A stretch of 64,000 nucleotides of DNA, from contig NZ_CP007440.1 in assembly GCF_001579845.1 (NCBI RefSeq), positions 5,788,029-5,852,028 of the forward strand, in the 5' to 3' direction. This stretch comes from Rhodoplanes sp. Z2-YC6860. GTDB taxonomy: Bacteria > Pseudomonadota > Alphaproteobacteria > Rhizobiales > Xanthobacteraceae. The translations under genes and the position numbers were made by a program. Below, piece by piece: positions 52,014 through 62,164 of the stretch (its first letter is position 1; each line of letters begins with the position of its first letter). The notes below the pieces were generated by a model. It was not told the origin of the DNA. It saw only the letters and a program-made list of their open reading frames with translations, and did not search any database.

Positions 52014-52981
52014 CCCGCCTGGAGTTTGGCCGTGCGGATGACCTTGGCCCACTTCTCGGTTTCGACCGCCATGAACTTTCCAAAGCCGGCGGGAGTCGCC
52101 GGCATCGGGTCCACCCCGAGATCTGCGAGTCGCGCTTTCAAATTGGCATCGCCCAAGGCAGCATTGATCTCGCCGTTGAGCTTGTCGACGATGGCCGCAG
52201 GCGTGTCCTTGGGAGCACAGATGCCGTACCACTGGCTCCCGTCATAGCCCGGCACGGATTCACCGATGGCGGGGACGTCCGGCATGGCCGCGGCGCGAGC
52301 CGCCGTCGTCACCGCGAGTGCGCGCAGCTTGCCCGCGTTGATCAGGGTGATGGACGCCGCAATGGTGCCGAACACGACCTGCGTTTGTCCGCCGATCAGA
52401 TCGGTGATGTAGCCGCCGCGACTCGGAACGTGAACCAGCTCGATGCCGGTTTCCATTTTGAAGAGCTCGCCGAAGACATGCGAGACGGACCCGTTGCCGG
52501 ACGATCCCATGTTGAGCTTGCCCGGGTTGGCCTTGGCATAGGCGATGAACTCCGGAACCGTTTTGGCGGGAACCGACGGATTGATCATCATCACATAGGG
52601 GCCGCCGCCGATACTGGCGACCGGCGTGAGATCTCGTAGAAAATCGAAATCGGGTTTTCGGTAAAGCGTCGCGTTGAACGCGCCCGACAGTCCGTTCAGC
52701 AACAGCGTGTAGCCGTCCGGGGCCGCGTGCGCGACCGCTTCGGTGCCGATGGTGCCGCCGGCCCCGGTCCGGTTTTCGATCACGAACCCCTGGCCAAGCC
52801 GCTCCGTCAGCGATTGTCCGATCAGGCGCCCGACCGTGTCGGTCGCCTGGCCCGGCGGAAACGGAACGACGAGGCGCGCCGGCCGCGTCGGGTAGCTCTG
52901 CGCCCACGCGGATCGCGACAGTGCCGGCAGCGAGAGCCCGGCCGCCGCGAGATGAAGGAAATTCCGGCGCGAAGGTTTCAT
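52010..52981 (-). CDS. Bug family periplasmic substrate-binding protein (tripartite tricarboxylate transporter type)
   Basis: 323 residues. A Tat-like signal (SRRNFLHLAAAGLSLPALSRSAWAQ) is followed by the Bug fold: YPTRPARLVVPFPPGQATDTVGRLIGQ, FVIENRTGAGGTIGTEAVAHAAPDGYTLL and MGSSGNGSVSHVFGELF. It binds a carboxylate in the periplasm. No TctA/TctB membrane genes are beside it, as is common for Bug proteins. The PaaG-like gene diverges from it, which hints at an aromatic or organic acid ligand. Confidence 0.92.
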   Translation of the reverse strand: MKPSRRNFLHLAAAGLSLPALSRSAWAQSYPTRPARLVVPFPPGQATDTVGRLIGQSLTERLGQGFVIENRTGAGGTIGTEAVAHAAPDGYTLLLNGLSGAFNATLYRKPDFDFLRDLTPVASIGGGPYVMMINPSVPAKTVPEFIAYAKANPGKLNMGSSGNGSVSHVFGELFKMETGIELVHVPSRGGYITDLIGGQTQVVFGTIAASITLINAGKLRALAVTTAARAAAMPDVPAIGESVPGYDGSQWYGICAPKDTPAAIVDKLNGEINAALGDANLKARLADLGVDPMPATPAGFGKFMAVETEKWAKVIRTAKLQAG

Positions 52982-53132
52982 GAGCGTCCCATCCCTGATC
53001 GTTTTGCAGGATGCTAGCCGAACCGCTCCGCAACGGGAAAGAGGTATAACGGGAATTTACCAGCGCGCGGCCTCGCGCCCTCCACTTCCATGACAAAATT
53101 CCCCATAGTGCGACGGCCTGATTTCGAAGGAG

Positions 53133-53930
53133 ATGCGCGTGGACGAGAATCCGATCCTGGTCGAGAGGCGTGATGGATACCGCGTGGTCACACTCAACCG
53201 CCCGCAGCGGCTCAACGCCTTCACGGTCCCGATGCATCAGGCCTTGGCAGCCGCGATCGCCGAGGCGGAGAACGACAAAAGCTGCCGCGCGCTGCTTTTC
53301 ACCGGCTCGGGCCGCGCGTTTTGCTCGGGTCAGGATTTGAACGAGCGCGTGCTGCCGTCCGGCGAAGTCGTGGTGCCGGGCGAAGGGCTGAAGAAATATT
53401 TCAACCCGCTGATCCTGAAAATTCGTGCGCTGCCGTTTCCGGTCGTGTGCGCCGTCAACGGCATCGCGGCCGGCGCGGGCCTCAACGTGGCGCTGGCCTG
53501 CGACGTGGTGCTCGCGGCGCGGTCCGCGACCTTCACGCAGGTGTTCGCGCGCATCGGTCTGGTTCCCGATGCCGGCGGCACGTGGCTGTTGCCGCGGCTC
53601 GTCGGGCAAGCGCGGGCGCGCGGCCTGGCGCTGCTCGCCGAGCCGCTCACCGCCGAGAAGGCCGAGCAATGGGGCCTGATCTGGAAGGCGATCGACGACG
53701 CGACGCTGATGATCGAGGCCGAGAAGCTTTGCGCGGAATTCGCACGCGGCCCGACCGTGGCCTACGATCTCATCAAGCGCGCGCTCGACGCCGCCGAAGG
53801 CAACGATCTGGCTGCGCAGCTCGATCTTGAAGCCAGGCTGCAGCGCGAGGCCGGCAGCACGCAGGATTACAAAGGCGCGGTGCACGCGTTCCTCGACAAG
53901 CGCAAGCCGGCGTTCACGGGCGAACGCTAG
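53133..53930 (+). CDS. enoyl-CoA hydratase/isomerase, PaaG-like
   Basis: 265 residues with the crotonase fold. The oxyanion-hole stretch is FTGSGRAFCSGQDLNER, then VNGIAAGAGLNVALACDVVLAA, and the PaaG-like acidic site IGLVPDAGGTWLLPRLVG. PaaG isomerises 2-(1,2-epoxy-dihydrophenyl)acetyl-CoA to an oxepin in phenylacetate degradation. No other paa genes lie in the window, so the pathway is not certain. Its ATG at 53133 is preceded by a GAAGGAG (53125-53131 area). Confidence 0.88.
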   Translation: MRVDENPILVERRDGYRVVTLNRPQRLNAFTVPMHQALAAAIAEAENDKSCRALLFTGSGRAFCSGQDLNERVLPSGEVVVPGEGLKKYFNPLILKIRALPFPVVCAVNGIAAGAGLNVALACDVVLAARSATFTQVFARIGLVPDAGGTWLLPRLVGQARARGLALLAEPLTAEKAEQWGLIWKAIDDATLMIEAEKLCAEFARGPTVAYDLIKRALDAAEGNDLAAQLDLEARLQREAGSTQDYKGAVHAFLDKRKPAFTGER

Positions 53931-54099
53931 GCGAGCCTGACACGCAGGCGCTTGCAACAGCGGTCTTCTTATTATTTTCACTTTGCATTCTCGCAAATCA
54001 CGTTTAGACGCGATTCTGCCTCGTTCACTGAGGGCGTCATCTAGAGACGTCTATTTGGCGGAGCGGGTTGTGGCGCCTGCAGGCGTGGCTCGTGACCAC

Positions 54100-54480
54100 G
54101 TCCCAGGGTGTGAGGTCATCGTCCGTCCCCGATGAGGGGGCCGCCTTCAGTGGCAGGGCGCGGTCGGGTGAAAGCGGGCGCAAATGCCCCCTGGAGCATG
54201 GTGGGTGAGAGCCCAGCCGGTCCGATCGAATCTCGAACGGTGGCCTCGCAATAAATCGCCACAAGTGGAGCGCCGGGAGGCGAGCGGGCTTCGCAAAGCC
54301 CGCGGCACCTCCCAAGGTGCCGACGACCACGTAGCGCCAACCGGCGCTCCGCGCCCTCACGCATGTGAGGGACGAGGAAGAACAGAGGCGCTGGCCCCGC
54401 GCCTGCTTTGAAGGGGCCGATGAATCACGCCTGTACCAATGCTGAGACGACGCGCGCGAGCGCGGGCTGTTTGACATGTG
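54100..54480 (+). ncRNA. candidate structured RNA or repeated element
   Basis: This block has no convincing gene but holds nested perfect hairpins: a long-range 10-bp stem, GGAGCGCCGG (54267-54276) with CCGGCGCTCC (54341-54350), enclosing GCGGGCTT-CGCA-AAGCCCGC (54284-54303) and GGCACCT-CCCA-AGGTGCC (54304-54321). Two more stems follow, CCTCAC-GCAT-GTGAGG (54355-54370) and GGCCCC/GGGGCC (54393-54418). The layout looks like folded RNA rather than a terminator. Strand, ends and function are unknown. Confidence 0.45.
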
Positions 54481-54514
54481 AATCAGTGATCCCCACCCCT
54501 GGCCCTCAGGTGGT

Positions 54515-54625
54515 GTCATTGCCGGGCTTGACCCGGCAATCCATGAGCGGCTGCGGCGAAGGCAGTCGTACGAGCGCGCATCGTTGCGTCACCGTATGGA
54601 CTCCCGGGTCAAGCCCGGGGGTGAC
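54515..54625. repeat. intergenic palindromic repeat, type 3 (GTCATTGCCGGGCTTGACCCGG)
   Basis: The left side GTCATTGCCGGGCTTGACCC (54515-54534) mirrors the right side GGGTCAAGCCCGGGGGTGAC (54606-54625). Each side can also fold on itself, for example GCCGGG-CTTGA-CCCGGC. It is next to the structured block at 54100-54480 and ends about 70 bp from ureG. The form resembles dispersed rhizobial palindromes. Confidence 0.85.
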
Positions 54626-54693
54626 GACCGCCTTTGGTGATGGAAATGTGGTCCACGAACCGTCCGAGTGACGAAGTTTGGATCACGCCGAAG

Positions 54694-55314
54694 CTAAACA
54701 CCCAACCCGCCCTTCTGCTCGATGAAGCTCGCGATCTCCGCAACACCATCACCCGAGCGCAGATTGGTCATCACGAACGGCCGTGCGCCGCGCATCTTCC
54801 TGGCGTCGCGCTGCATCACCTCGAGCGAGGCGCCTACATATGGCGCGAGATCGGTCTTGTTGATCACCAGCAAATCCGAGCGCGTGATGCCGGGCCCGCC
54901 CTTCGACGGAATCTTGTCGCCGGCCGCAACGTCGATGACATAGATCGTGAGATCGGCAAGCTCCGGCGAGAACGTCGCGGCGAGATTGTCGCCGCCGGAC
55001 TCGATCAGCACCAGATCGAGATCGGGAAACTTCTTTCGCATCTCCGACACCGCGGCGAGATTGATCGACGCGTCCTCGCGGATCGCGGTGTGCGGGCAGC
55101 CGCCGGTCTCAACACCGGCGATGCGATCGGGCGCAAGCGCGCCGGAGCGCACCAGATATTCGGCGTCCCACTTCGTATAGATGTCGTTGGTGATGGCGGC
55201 GATCTCGAACCGCTCGCGCAGCCGCTTGCACAGCGCATCCATCAGCGCGGTCTTGCCGGAGCCGACCGGGCCGCCGACACCGACGCGCAAGGGACCATTC
55301 AAGGACTTCGTCAT
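54694..55314 (-). CDS. ureG: urease accessory GTPase UreG
   Basis: 206 residues. The P-loop [18 protein letters not shown], the Mg-site [18 protein letters not shown] (with the conserved Cys-Pro-His metal motif), [19 protein letters not shown] and the guanine-specificity [12 protein letters not shown] are all present. It supplies GTP hydrolysis for nickel insertion into urease. It is the last gene of the cluster, coupled to ureF by an ATGA overlap. Confidence 0.96.
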   Translation of the reverse strand: MTKSLNGPLRVGVGGPVGSGKTALMDALCKRLRERFEIAAITNDIYTKWDAEYLVRSGALAPDRIAGVETGGCPHTAIREDASINLAAVSEMRKKFPDLDLVLIESGGDNLAATFSPELADLTIYVIDVAAGDKIPSKGGPGITRSDLLVINKTDLAPYVGASLEVMQRDARKMRGARPFVMTNLRSGDGVAEIASFIEQKGGLGV

Positions 55315-56006
55315 GAGCGAAACAGCCTCGTGTATTGGGTTTCATGCAACAGGCTTGCCAGATCGGCCCGGAACGCGGCGCTGCCGACTTGATCGAGTGG
55401 CGTGGCAAGCGCCTTCAGGGCGGTGGCTTCGACCACGGGCTCGAGCGCGGCCAGAACCCGCTGGCCGTCGCTCTGGCCGAGCGGAATGAGCCGGACGCCC
55501 GCCGAAATCAGGTTCGCGGTTACGGCATGGAGATAGGCATGGAGTGCTGCCTCCAGCGCGATGCCGTGCCCGGCGGCGATCGCGCCGACCGCCACAGGAT
55601 AGGCCACTGGCCCATCCCAGGCCGCGGCGAGCCGTTCCAGCGCGTCGCACGGCCAAGCCGCTTTCGTTGCCGCGATGAAAGCCGCACCCTGCGCGGTCGT
55701 CTCCAGATGACGCTCTTTCGACGGCGCAAACGCCGCGGCCAGTTCGGCGACGGCGCGCAGCGCGTCGTCCCCGCTGTCAGCCAATGACCGATAGGCATGC
55801 ACGAAGAACACCGCGTCACAAAAGCCGCCGCCCTCGCCGATCACCACCGCGAGCCAGCGCTTGAGGCTTGCGGCATCCTTGATGTCGCCCGTCTCCACGG
55901 CCCACTCGATACCGCTGGAATAGGAGAAGGCGCCGACCGGATAGGACGGCGACAGCCAGGCCATCAAGCGGTACAGCGCGGCAGAGTTCGCGGGTCGATC
56001 AGTCAT
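55311..56006 (-). CDS. ureF: urease accessory protein UreF
   Basis: About 231 residues from ATG 56006. It has the all-helical UreF pattern: [29 protein letters not shown] near the N-terminus, then [19 protein letters not shown] and [25 protein letters not shown]. It holds UreG and UreD in the nickel-delivery complex. The start overlaps the 3' end of ureE by 8 bp; an ATG at 56021 is an alternative that would increase the overlap. Confidence 0.94.
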   Translation of the reverse strand: MTDRPANSAALYRLMAWLSPSYPVGAFSYSSGIEWAVETGDIKDAASLKRWLAVVIGEGGGFCDAVFFVHAYRSLADSGDDALRAVAELAAAFAPSKERHLETTAQGAAFIAATKAAWPCDALERLAAAWDGPVAYPVAVGAIAAGHGIALEAALHAYLHAVTANLISAGVRLIPLGQSDGQRVLAALEPVVEATALKALATPLDQVGSAAFRADLASLLHETQYTRLFRS

Positions 56007-56469
56007 GGCGACCGTGACCATGCGGCGCGGCGGGTTCCGGATCGAACGGTGCGTCGATCGTTGTCACCTTCGCGCCGAGCCCCGCGACCATTTCTTCCAA
56101 CACGTGATCGCGACGGATGCGCAAGCGCGCGCCTGCGATCTGCACATCGGTGTGACGATTGCCGAGGTGCCAGGCGAGCCGGACGAATTCCAACGGCGTG
56201 CGCGCTGCGATCTCGGCGAGCGGCTCGGCTTGCCCGGTCACCAGCACGATGCCGCCGTCGTCGAGCATGATGCCGTCGCCGTCGCGCAACGCGACCACCT
56301 CGTCGAGGTCGAGCAGGAAGTCGGTGCCGCGCTGGCCGTGAAGCCGGATGCGCCGGCGATGCCGGTCGGAGGCTTCGAGCACGACGACGTCGGCGGCGCT
56401 CGCCGGGTCCCAGAAGCCCGCGCGGCGGACCGCCCAGCCGCGCTTCACGGATGCCGAATCAGCGCCCAT
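55999..56469 (-). CDS. ureE: urease accessory nickel metallochaperone UreE
   Basis: 156 residues with an N-terminal peptide-binding-like half ([24 protein letters not shown]) and the C-terminal metal half: [17 protein letters not shown] and [21 protein letters not shown]. The end, PHGHGRHD, is a short histidine-rich nickel tail. It carries nickel to the UreDFG complex. It is separated from ureC by the opposing DUF2147 gene, an unusual break in the cluster. Confidence 0.94.
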   Translation of the reverse strand: MGADSASVKRGWAVRRAGFWDPASAADVVVLEASDRHRRRIRLHGQRGTDFLLDLDEVVALRDGDGIMLDDGGIVLVTGQAEPLAEIAARTPLEFVRLAWHLGNRHTDVQIAGARLRIRRDHVLEEMVAGLGAKVTTIDAPFDPEPAAPHGHGRHD

Positions 56470-56659
56470 ATGACTTGGAATTCAGCCCGGAGATCATCAT
56501 ATCGCAGCCTAGCACGGCGTGTGGCGGTGCCGGACCGACACAATTCGAGCAAAAACAACCGTTTGTTACTGCATCCACCTTCGGATGGGTTGACCCTCCA
56601 CCCGCACCGGGTAGGAATGACCGCCCCGCAATTCCCAGTTCAATCATCCTGGAACAGCC

Positions 56660-57094
56660 ATGATTCTGCGTGCCTTTCGTTCTGCTTGCGCGGCACTTTG
56701 TTTGGCGCTTGGCGCGATCTCGGCGGCGCAGGCGGCCGAGCCGACCGGCACGTGGCTGACCCAGAACGGCGACGCGCATATCCGCATCGCCAAGTGCGGC
56801 ACCGGCATGTGCGGTACGATCGTGTGGCTGAGAGACCCGGTCGATCCGACGACGGGCGAAGCGCCGATCGACATGCGGAACCCCGATCCGAGCAAGCGCG
56901 GCCGCAAGGTCATGGGGCTGCGCATCTTCGCCATGACGCCGGACAACAACGGCGCCTACAGCGGACCGATCTACAGCACCGACGACGGGAATACCTATCC
57001 GGCCAAGATCACGTTGCGCCCTGACGAATATCTTGAAATCCAAGGGTGCTCCGGCTCGGTTTGCGGCAAGGAATTGTGGCGCAAGGTCGAGTAG
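56660..57094 (+). CDS. DUF2147 domain secreted protein
   Basis: 144 residues. A signal peptide (MILRAFRSACAALCLALGAISAAQAA) is followed by the DUF2147 domain: GTWLTQNGDAHIRIAKCGTGMCGTIVWL, DMRNPDPSKRGRKVMGLRIF, and the C-terminal YLEIQGCSGSVCGKELWRKV, where the paired cysteines are typical. The family function is unclear. It lies on the opposite strand between ureC and ureE, so it is probably an independent insertion into the urease cluster. It converges on ureC with a 15-bp gap. Confidence 0.92.
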   Translation: MILRAFRSACAALCLALGAISAAQAAEPTGTWLTQNGDAHIRIAKCGTGMCGTIVWLRDPVDPTTGEAPIDMRNPDPSKRGRKVMGLRIFAMTPDNNGAYSGPIYSTDDGNTYPAKITLRPDEYLEIQGCSGSVCGKELWRKVE

Positions 57095-57109
57095 CACGCA
57101 GGCTCCGCG

Positions 57110-58819
<1,710 letters not shown>

Positions 58820-59053
58820 GATGTTTTAGCCCTCGTCCCCAATCTTATGCACCGGCCCTGTGCGCAACGCGCTTTTCGTTGCACCCAACACAGCGAAGCG
58901 TATCCTCAAACCCAGATCACTCGCGAATGGCTCCGCCAGACACGAGGATCACCAAGACCAGACGGACCTCGGTGCTGATCCTGCTACCAGCGTCGCGCCA
59001 AGGCGCCGGTCTGATCCTGGTTTCCCAGCAGCGGGTAGCAGCGCTGTGAACGT

Positions 59054-59079
59054 GACGGGTGGGCGCAAGCCCGCCCGTC
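59054..59079. other. hairpin in the ureB-ureC gap
   Basis: Stem GACGGGTGGGC (59054-59064) and GCCCGCCCGTC (59069-59079) with loop GCAA; one G-U/C wobble. In the minus-strand transcript it lies between ureB and ureC and has no following T-run. The rest of 58820-59101 shows no gene. It may tune ureC expression or mRNA decay. Confidence 0.5.
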
Positions 59080-59101
59080 ATGCGTTTTGCGGCATGCATC
59101 A

Positions 59102-59407
59102 TCACAGCTTGCCCATGACGTCCTGGCGGAAGCCATAGATCGTCCGCTTGCCCGCGAGCGCCACCAGCGTAACGTCGCGCGACTGGCCCGGCTCGAAGCG
59201 CACTGCAGTGCCGGCCGGAATGTTAAGCCGCATGCCGCGCGCCTTCTTGCGGTCGAACTTCAGCGCCGGATTGGTTTCGAAGAAATGGTAGTGCGAGCCG
59301 ACCTGAATGGGACGATCGCCGGTGTTGGCGACCGTCAGCGTCAGAGTCTTGCGACCCTTGTTCAGCTCGATGTCGCCGTCCTTGATGAGCATTTCGCCGG
59401 GGATCAT
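59102..59407 (-). CDS. ureB: urease subunit beta
   Basis: 101 residues starting [21 protein letters not shown], with the family block [49 protein letters not shown] split across the strand and the C-terminal [17 protein letters not shown]. It is a structural subunit of the urease trimer. ATG 59407 gives the usual length; a longer frame upstream runs into ureA and is not supported. The gap to ureA is 10 bp. Confidence 0.96.
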   Translation of the reverse strand: MIPGEMLIKDGDIELNKGRKTLTLTVANTGDRPIQVGSHYHFFETNPALKFDRKKARGMRLNIPAGTAVRFEPGQSRDVTLVALAGKRTIYGFRQDVMGKL

Positions 59408-59417
59408 GCGCGTGGCC

Positions 59418-59720
59418 TCATCGAATGGGTTCGTGCACGGTGACGAGCTTGGTGCCGTCGGGAAACGTCGCCTCGACCTGGATGTCATGGATCATCTCGG
59501 GAATCCCTTCCATGCACTGATCGCGGCGCAAGACGCCCGCGCCCGCGGCCATCAGCTCGGCGACGGTGCGGCCGTCGCGCGCGCCTTCGAGGATGAAGTC
59601 GGTGATCAGCGCTATGGCCTCGGGATGATTGAGCTTGACGCCGCGATCGAGCCGTTTGCGCGCCACGATGGCGGCCATGGCGATCAACAGCTTGTCTTTC
59701 TCGCGCGGCGTCAGATTCAT
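59418..59720 (-). CDS. ureA: urease subunit gamma
   Basis: 100 residues beginning [20 protein letters not shown], the UreA hallmark, with [28 protein letters not shown] and [29 protein letters not shown]. Length and order match the separate gamma subunit of bacterial urease. It lies 22 bp after ureD. Confidence 0.97.
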   Translation of the reverse strand: MNLTPREKDKLLIAMAAIVARKRLDRGVKLNHPEAIALITDFILEGARDGRTVAELMAAGAGVLRRDQCMEGIPEMIHDIQVEATFPDGTKLVTVHEPIR

Positions 59721-59742
59721 CGATCAGTCCCCGGAACGCACT

Positions 59743-60567
59743 TCAGTTGAGCCACAGCCGCGGCAACGCGCCGGCAAAAGCGCCGGCCACGGCTGCCAGA
59801 TCGCGGCGCAAGCTTGCGCCATCCTTGGCGCAGAGCCGCGCCACAGCAAGACCGTTCCAGGCCGACACGCCGACTTCGCCGCAGAAGGTTTGCGCGCGGA
59901 CGCGATCGACCGCGGCCTCGTCGCCAGGCACGGACAGCACCGTTGCGATGGCAACCCCGCCACCGGTCACGGCGGGCTCATTGAGCCGCTTCGCAATCGC
60001 TCCTTCGAGCCGCACGGTTTCGGCGAAGACCAGCCGTCCGCCGCGGCGCACGCGCCAGCAATCGGTGAAGGCGCCTTCCTCCATGGCCTCGCCCATCGCG
60101 GTGCGGCCGAATACGACCGCCTCGGCCATCAGCAATGTCGCTTTGTCGTCGAGTTCGACCTCGATCCGGCGCGACAGCCGTGCGCGGTCGAACAGGATCG
60201 TCTCCTGCGGCAGCCAGTTGAGCCGCGCATTCGCCGCGGCGGTGAGCTTCACGGCGATTTCCGCGTCCGGCTCGATCGCGCGATAGACCTTCTCGGCCGC
60301 AGCCGTGGTCACGGTCAGCGATGCGCCCTCGCCGGCCGACATTTCGAGGTCGTGGCGATCGCCGCCGGCGATGCCGCCCGCCGTGTTAACGATCATCGCC
60401 TCAAGCGTATTGCCCGAGACGTTGGGAAAGCGCACGCGCAGCGGGCCGTCCTCGTAGACCTCGCGGCGGCGCGTCACGCCGCCTTGCGCGGCAACAGACA
60501 GCGCGATGCGGCCCGCGGCGCGGTTGGCCGCAAATACCTCGCGCGAAGCCGCTGCGTGCGCCACCAT
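59743..60567 (-). CDS. ureD: urease accessory protein UreD
   Basis: 274 residues. Family blocks are EDGPLRVRFPN, IVNTAGGIAGGDRHDLEMS, VTTAAAEKVYRAIEPDAEIAVKL, and NWLPQETILFDRARLSRRIEVEL. It forms the base of the nickel-insertion complex with UreF and UreG on the apo-urease. It precedes ureA and follows urtE by 7 bp, linking the transporter and enzyme genes as one unit. Confidence 0.95.
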   Translation of the reverse strand: MVAHAAASREVFAANRAAGRIALSVAAQGGVTRRREVYEDGPLRVRFPNVSGNTLEAMIVNTAGGIAGGDRHDLEMSAGEGASLTVTTAAAEKVYRAIEPDAEIAVKLTAAANARLNWLPQETILFDRARLSRRIEVELDDKATLLMAEAVVFGRTAMGEAMEEGAFTDCWRVRRGGRLVFAETVRLEGAIAKRLNEPAVTGGGVAIATVLSVPGDEAAVDRVRAQTFCGEVGVSAWNGLAVARLCAKDGASLRRDLAAVAGAFAGALPRLWLN

Positions 60568-60574
60568 CTGATCC

Positions 60575-61270
60575 TCAGATCGCCAGCGCCTTCTTCAGCG
60601 CGGACTCGTCCATCGCGGCGCGCCAGGTGCTGTAGACGACGGCGCCGCGATCCATCACCTCGAAACGGTCGCCCAGTTCGCTCGCGAAGTCCAGATATTG
60701 CTCCACCAGCACGATGGCAATCTTGCCGAGCGAGCGCAGATAGGTGATGGCGCGGCCGATATCCTTGATGATCGATGGCTGAATGCCTTCGGTCGGCTCG
60801 TCGAGCAGGAGAAGCCTCGGCCGCATCACCAGCGCGCGGCCGATGGCGAGTTGCTGCTGCTGGCCGCCCGACAGGTCGCCGCCGCGCCGGTGCAGCATGT
60901 CCTTGAGCACCGGGAACAGGCTGTACACGTCGTCGGGAATGTCGCGGTCGCCGCGCTTGAGCGGCGCAAATCCGGTCTTGAGGTTTTCTTCAACCGTGAG
61001 CAGCGAAAAAATCTCGCGGCCCTGCGGCACATAAGCGATCCCGCGCCGCGCGCGCTCATAAGGCTTGAGCTTGGTGATATCCTCGCCTTCCCAGATGATG
61101 GAACCACCGCTCACCGGCTGCTGGCCGGCCAGAGCGTCGAGCAGGCTGGTCTTGCCGACGCCGTTTCGCCCCAGCACGCAGGTCACCTCGCCGACCTCGG
61201 CATGCAGGGACACGCCACGCAAAGCCTGCGCCGCGCCGTAGTGCAAGTCGACGGATTTGACCTCAAGCAT
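60575..61270 (-). CDS. urtE: urea ABC transporter ATPase UrtE
   Basis: 231 residues. Walker A is VLGRNGVGKTSLLDALAG, followed by the UrtE-type IAYVPQGREIFSLLTVEENLKTG, signature GGDLSGGQQQQLAIGRAL and Walker B LLLLDEPTEGIQPSIIKDI. It powers high-affinity urea uptake with UrtD. It is separated from urtD by a 138-bp gap that holds a palindromic repeat. Confidence 0.95.
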   Translation of the reverse strand: MLEVKSVDLHYGAAQALRGVSLHAEVGEVTCVLGRNGVGKTSLLDALAGQQPVSGGSIIWEGEDITKLKPYERARRGIAYVPQGREIFSLLTVEENLKTGFAPLKRGDRDIPDDVYSLFPVLKDMLHRRGGDLSGGQQQQLAIGRALVMRPRLLLLDEPTEGIQPSIIKDIGRAITYLRSLGKIAIVLVEQYLDFASELGDRFEVMDRGAVVYSTWRAAMDESALKKALAI

Positions 61271-61282
61271 CGTTAGCCCCCG

Positions 61283-61389
61283 GTCATTCCGGGGCGCGCC
61301 GAAGGCGCGAACCCGGAATCCAGATACACAGGAAGTCTTTGCTTGTCTGGATTCCGGGTTCGCTCGCTACGCGAGCGCCCCGGAATGAC
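61283..61389. repeat. intergenic palindromic repeat, type 4 (GTCATTCCGGGGCGC ends)
   Basis: The outer arms GTCATTCCGGGGCGC (61283-61297) and GCGCCCCGGAATGAC (61375-61389) are perfect complements, and inner CCCGGAATCCAGA/TCTGGATTCCGGG form a second stem. It fills the gap between urtD and urtE inside a co-directional operon, so both genes may be transcribed through it. Confidence 0.88.
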
Positions 61390-61408
61390 TCGTTGAGAGA
61401 ACTTTGCA

Positions 61409-62161
61409 TTATCGTCCCAGATAAACTTCGATGACGCGCTCGTTCGACGACACCTGATCGATGGTGCCCTCGGCGATCGCGGTGCCTTCGTGCAGGCACG
61501 TGACCTTGACGCCAAGCTCGCGCACGAAGGTCATGTCGTGCTCGACCACGATCACGCTCTTGTCGCGGTTGATTTCCTTCAGCAATTCGGCGGTCTGCCG
61601 CGTCTCGTGATCCGTCATGCCGGCAACCGGCTCGTCGACCAGGAGCAGCTTCGGCTCCTGCGCCAGCAGCATGCCGATCTCGAGCCACTGTTTCTGGCCG
61701 TGCGCCAAGCTGCCGGCCGGGCGAGACCGCTCCGTCTTGAGACGAATGGTGTCGAGGATCCGGTTGATCCGCGTCATCTCGTCCGCCGTCTCGCGCCAGC
61801 GCATGGTGGCGCGCGGCCGCCGGTCGTTCTTCAGCGCCAGCAGCAAGTTGTCCTCGACGGTGTGCATTTCGAACACGGTCGGCTTCTGGAACTTGCGGCC
61901 GATGCCGAGCGTCGCGATCTCGGTCTCGTCGAGTGTCGAGAGGTCATGAGCGCCGCCTTCGAAAAAGACATCGCCGTCGTCGGGCCGCGTCTTGCCGGTG
62001 ACGACGTCCATCATGGTGGTCTTGCCGGCGCCGTTCGGGCCTATGATGGCGCGCATCTCGCCGGGCTCGACCGCGAGCGACAGGTTGTTCAGGGCGCGGA
62101 AGCCGTCGAACGACACGTTGACGCCGCTGAGATAGAGCAAGGATGTGGTTTTCGGCTCCAT
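61409..62161 (-). CDS. urtD: urea ABC transporter ATPase UrtD
   Basis: 250 residues. Walker A is IIGPNGAGKTTMMDVVTG, followed by GRKFQKPTVFEMHTVEDNLLLAL, the UrtD-type signature GSLAHGQKQWLEIGMLLAQEP and Walker B LLLVDEPVAGMTDHET. The unusual SLAHGQ signature is standard for UrtD. It couples with UrtE on the UrtBC permease. It starts 3 bp after urtC. Confidence 0.95.
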   Translation of the reverse strand: MEPKTTSLLYLSGVNVSFDGFRALNNLSLAVEPGEMRAIIGPNGAGKTTMMDVVTGKTRPDDGDVFFEGGAHDLSTLDETEIATLGIGRKFQKPTVFEMHTVEDNLLLALKNDRRPRATMRWRETADEMTRINRILDTIRLKTERSRPAGSLAHGQKQWLEIGMLLAQEPKLLLVDEPVAGMTDHETRQTAELLKEINRDKSVIVVEHDMTFVRELGVKVTCLHEGTAIAEGTIDQVSSNERVIEVYLGR

Positions 62162-62164
62162 CGT

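Noticed and set aside
54037..54519. A 160-codon minus-strand open frame in the structured block
   Set aside because: It is Ser/Arg/Pro-rich without family motifs and overlaps perfect hairpins; structured RNA or repeat explains the sequence better.
58820..59101. A small minus-strand gene between ureC and ureB
   Set aside because: The possible frames are short, Arg-rich, and show no ribosome site or conserved-looking sequence.
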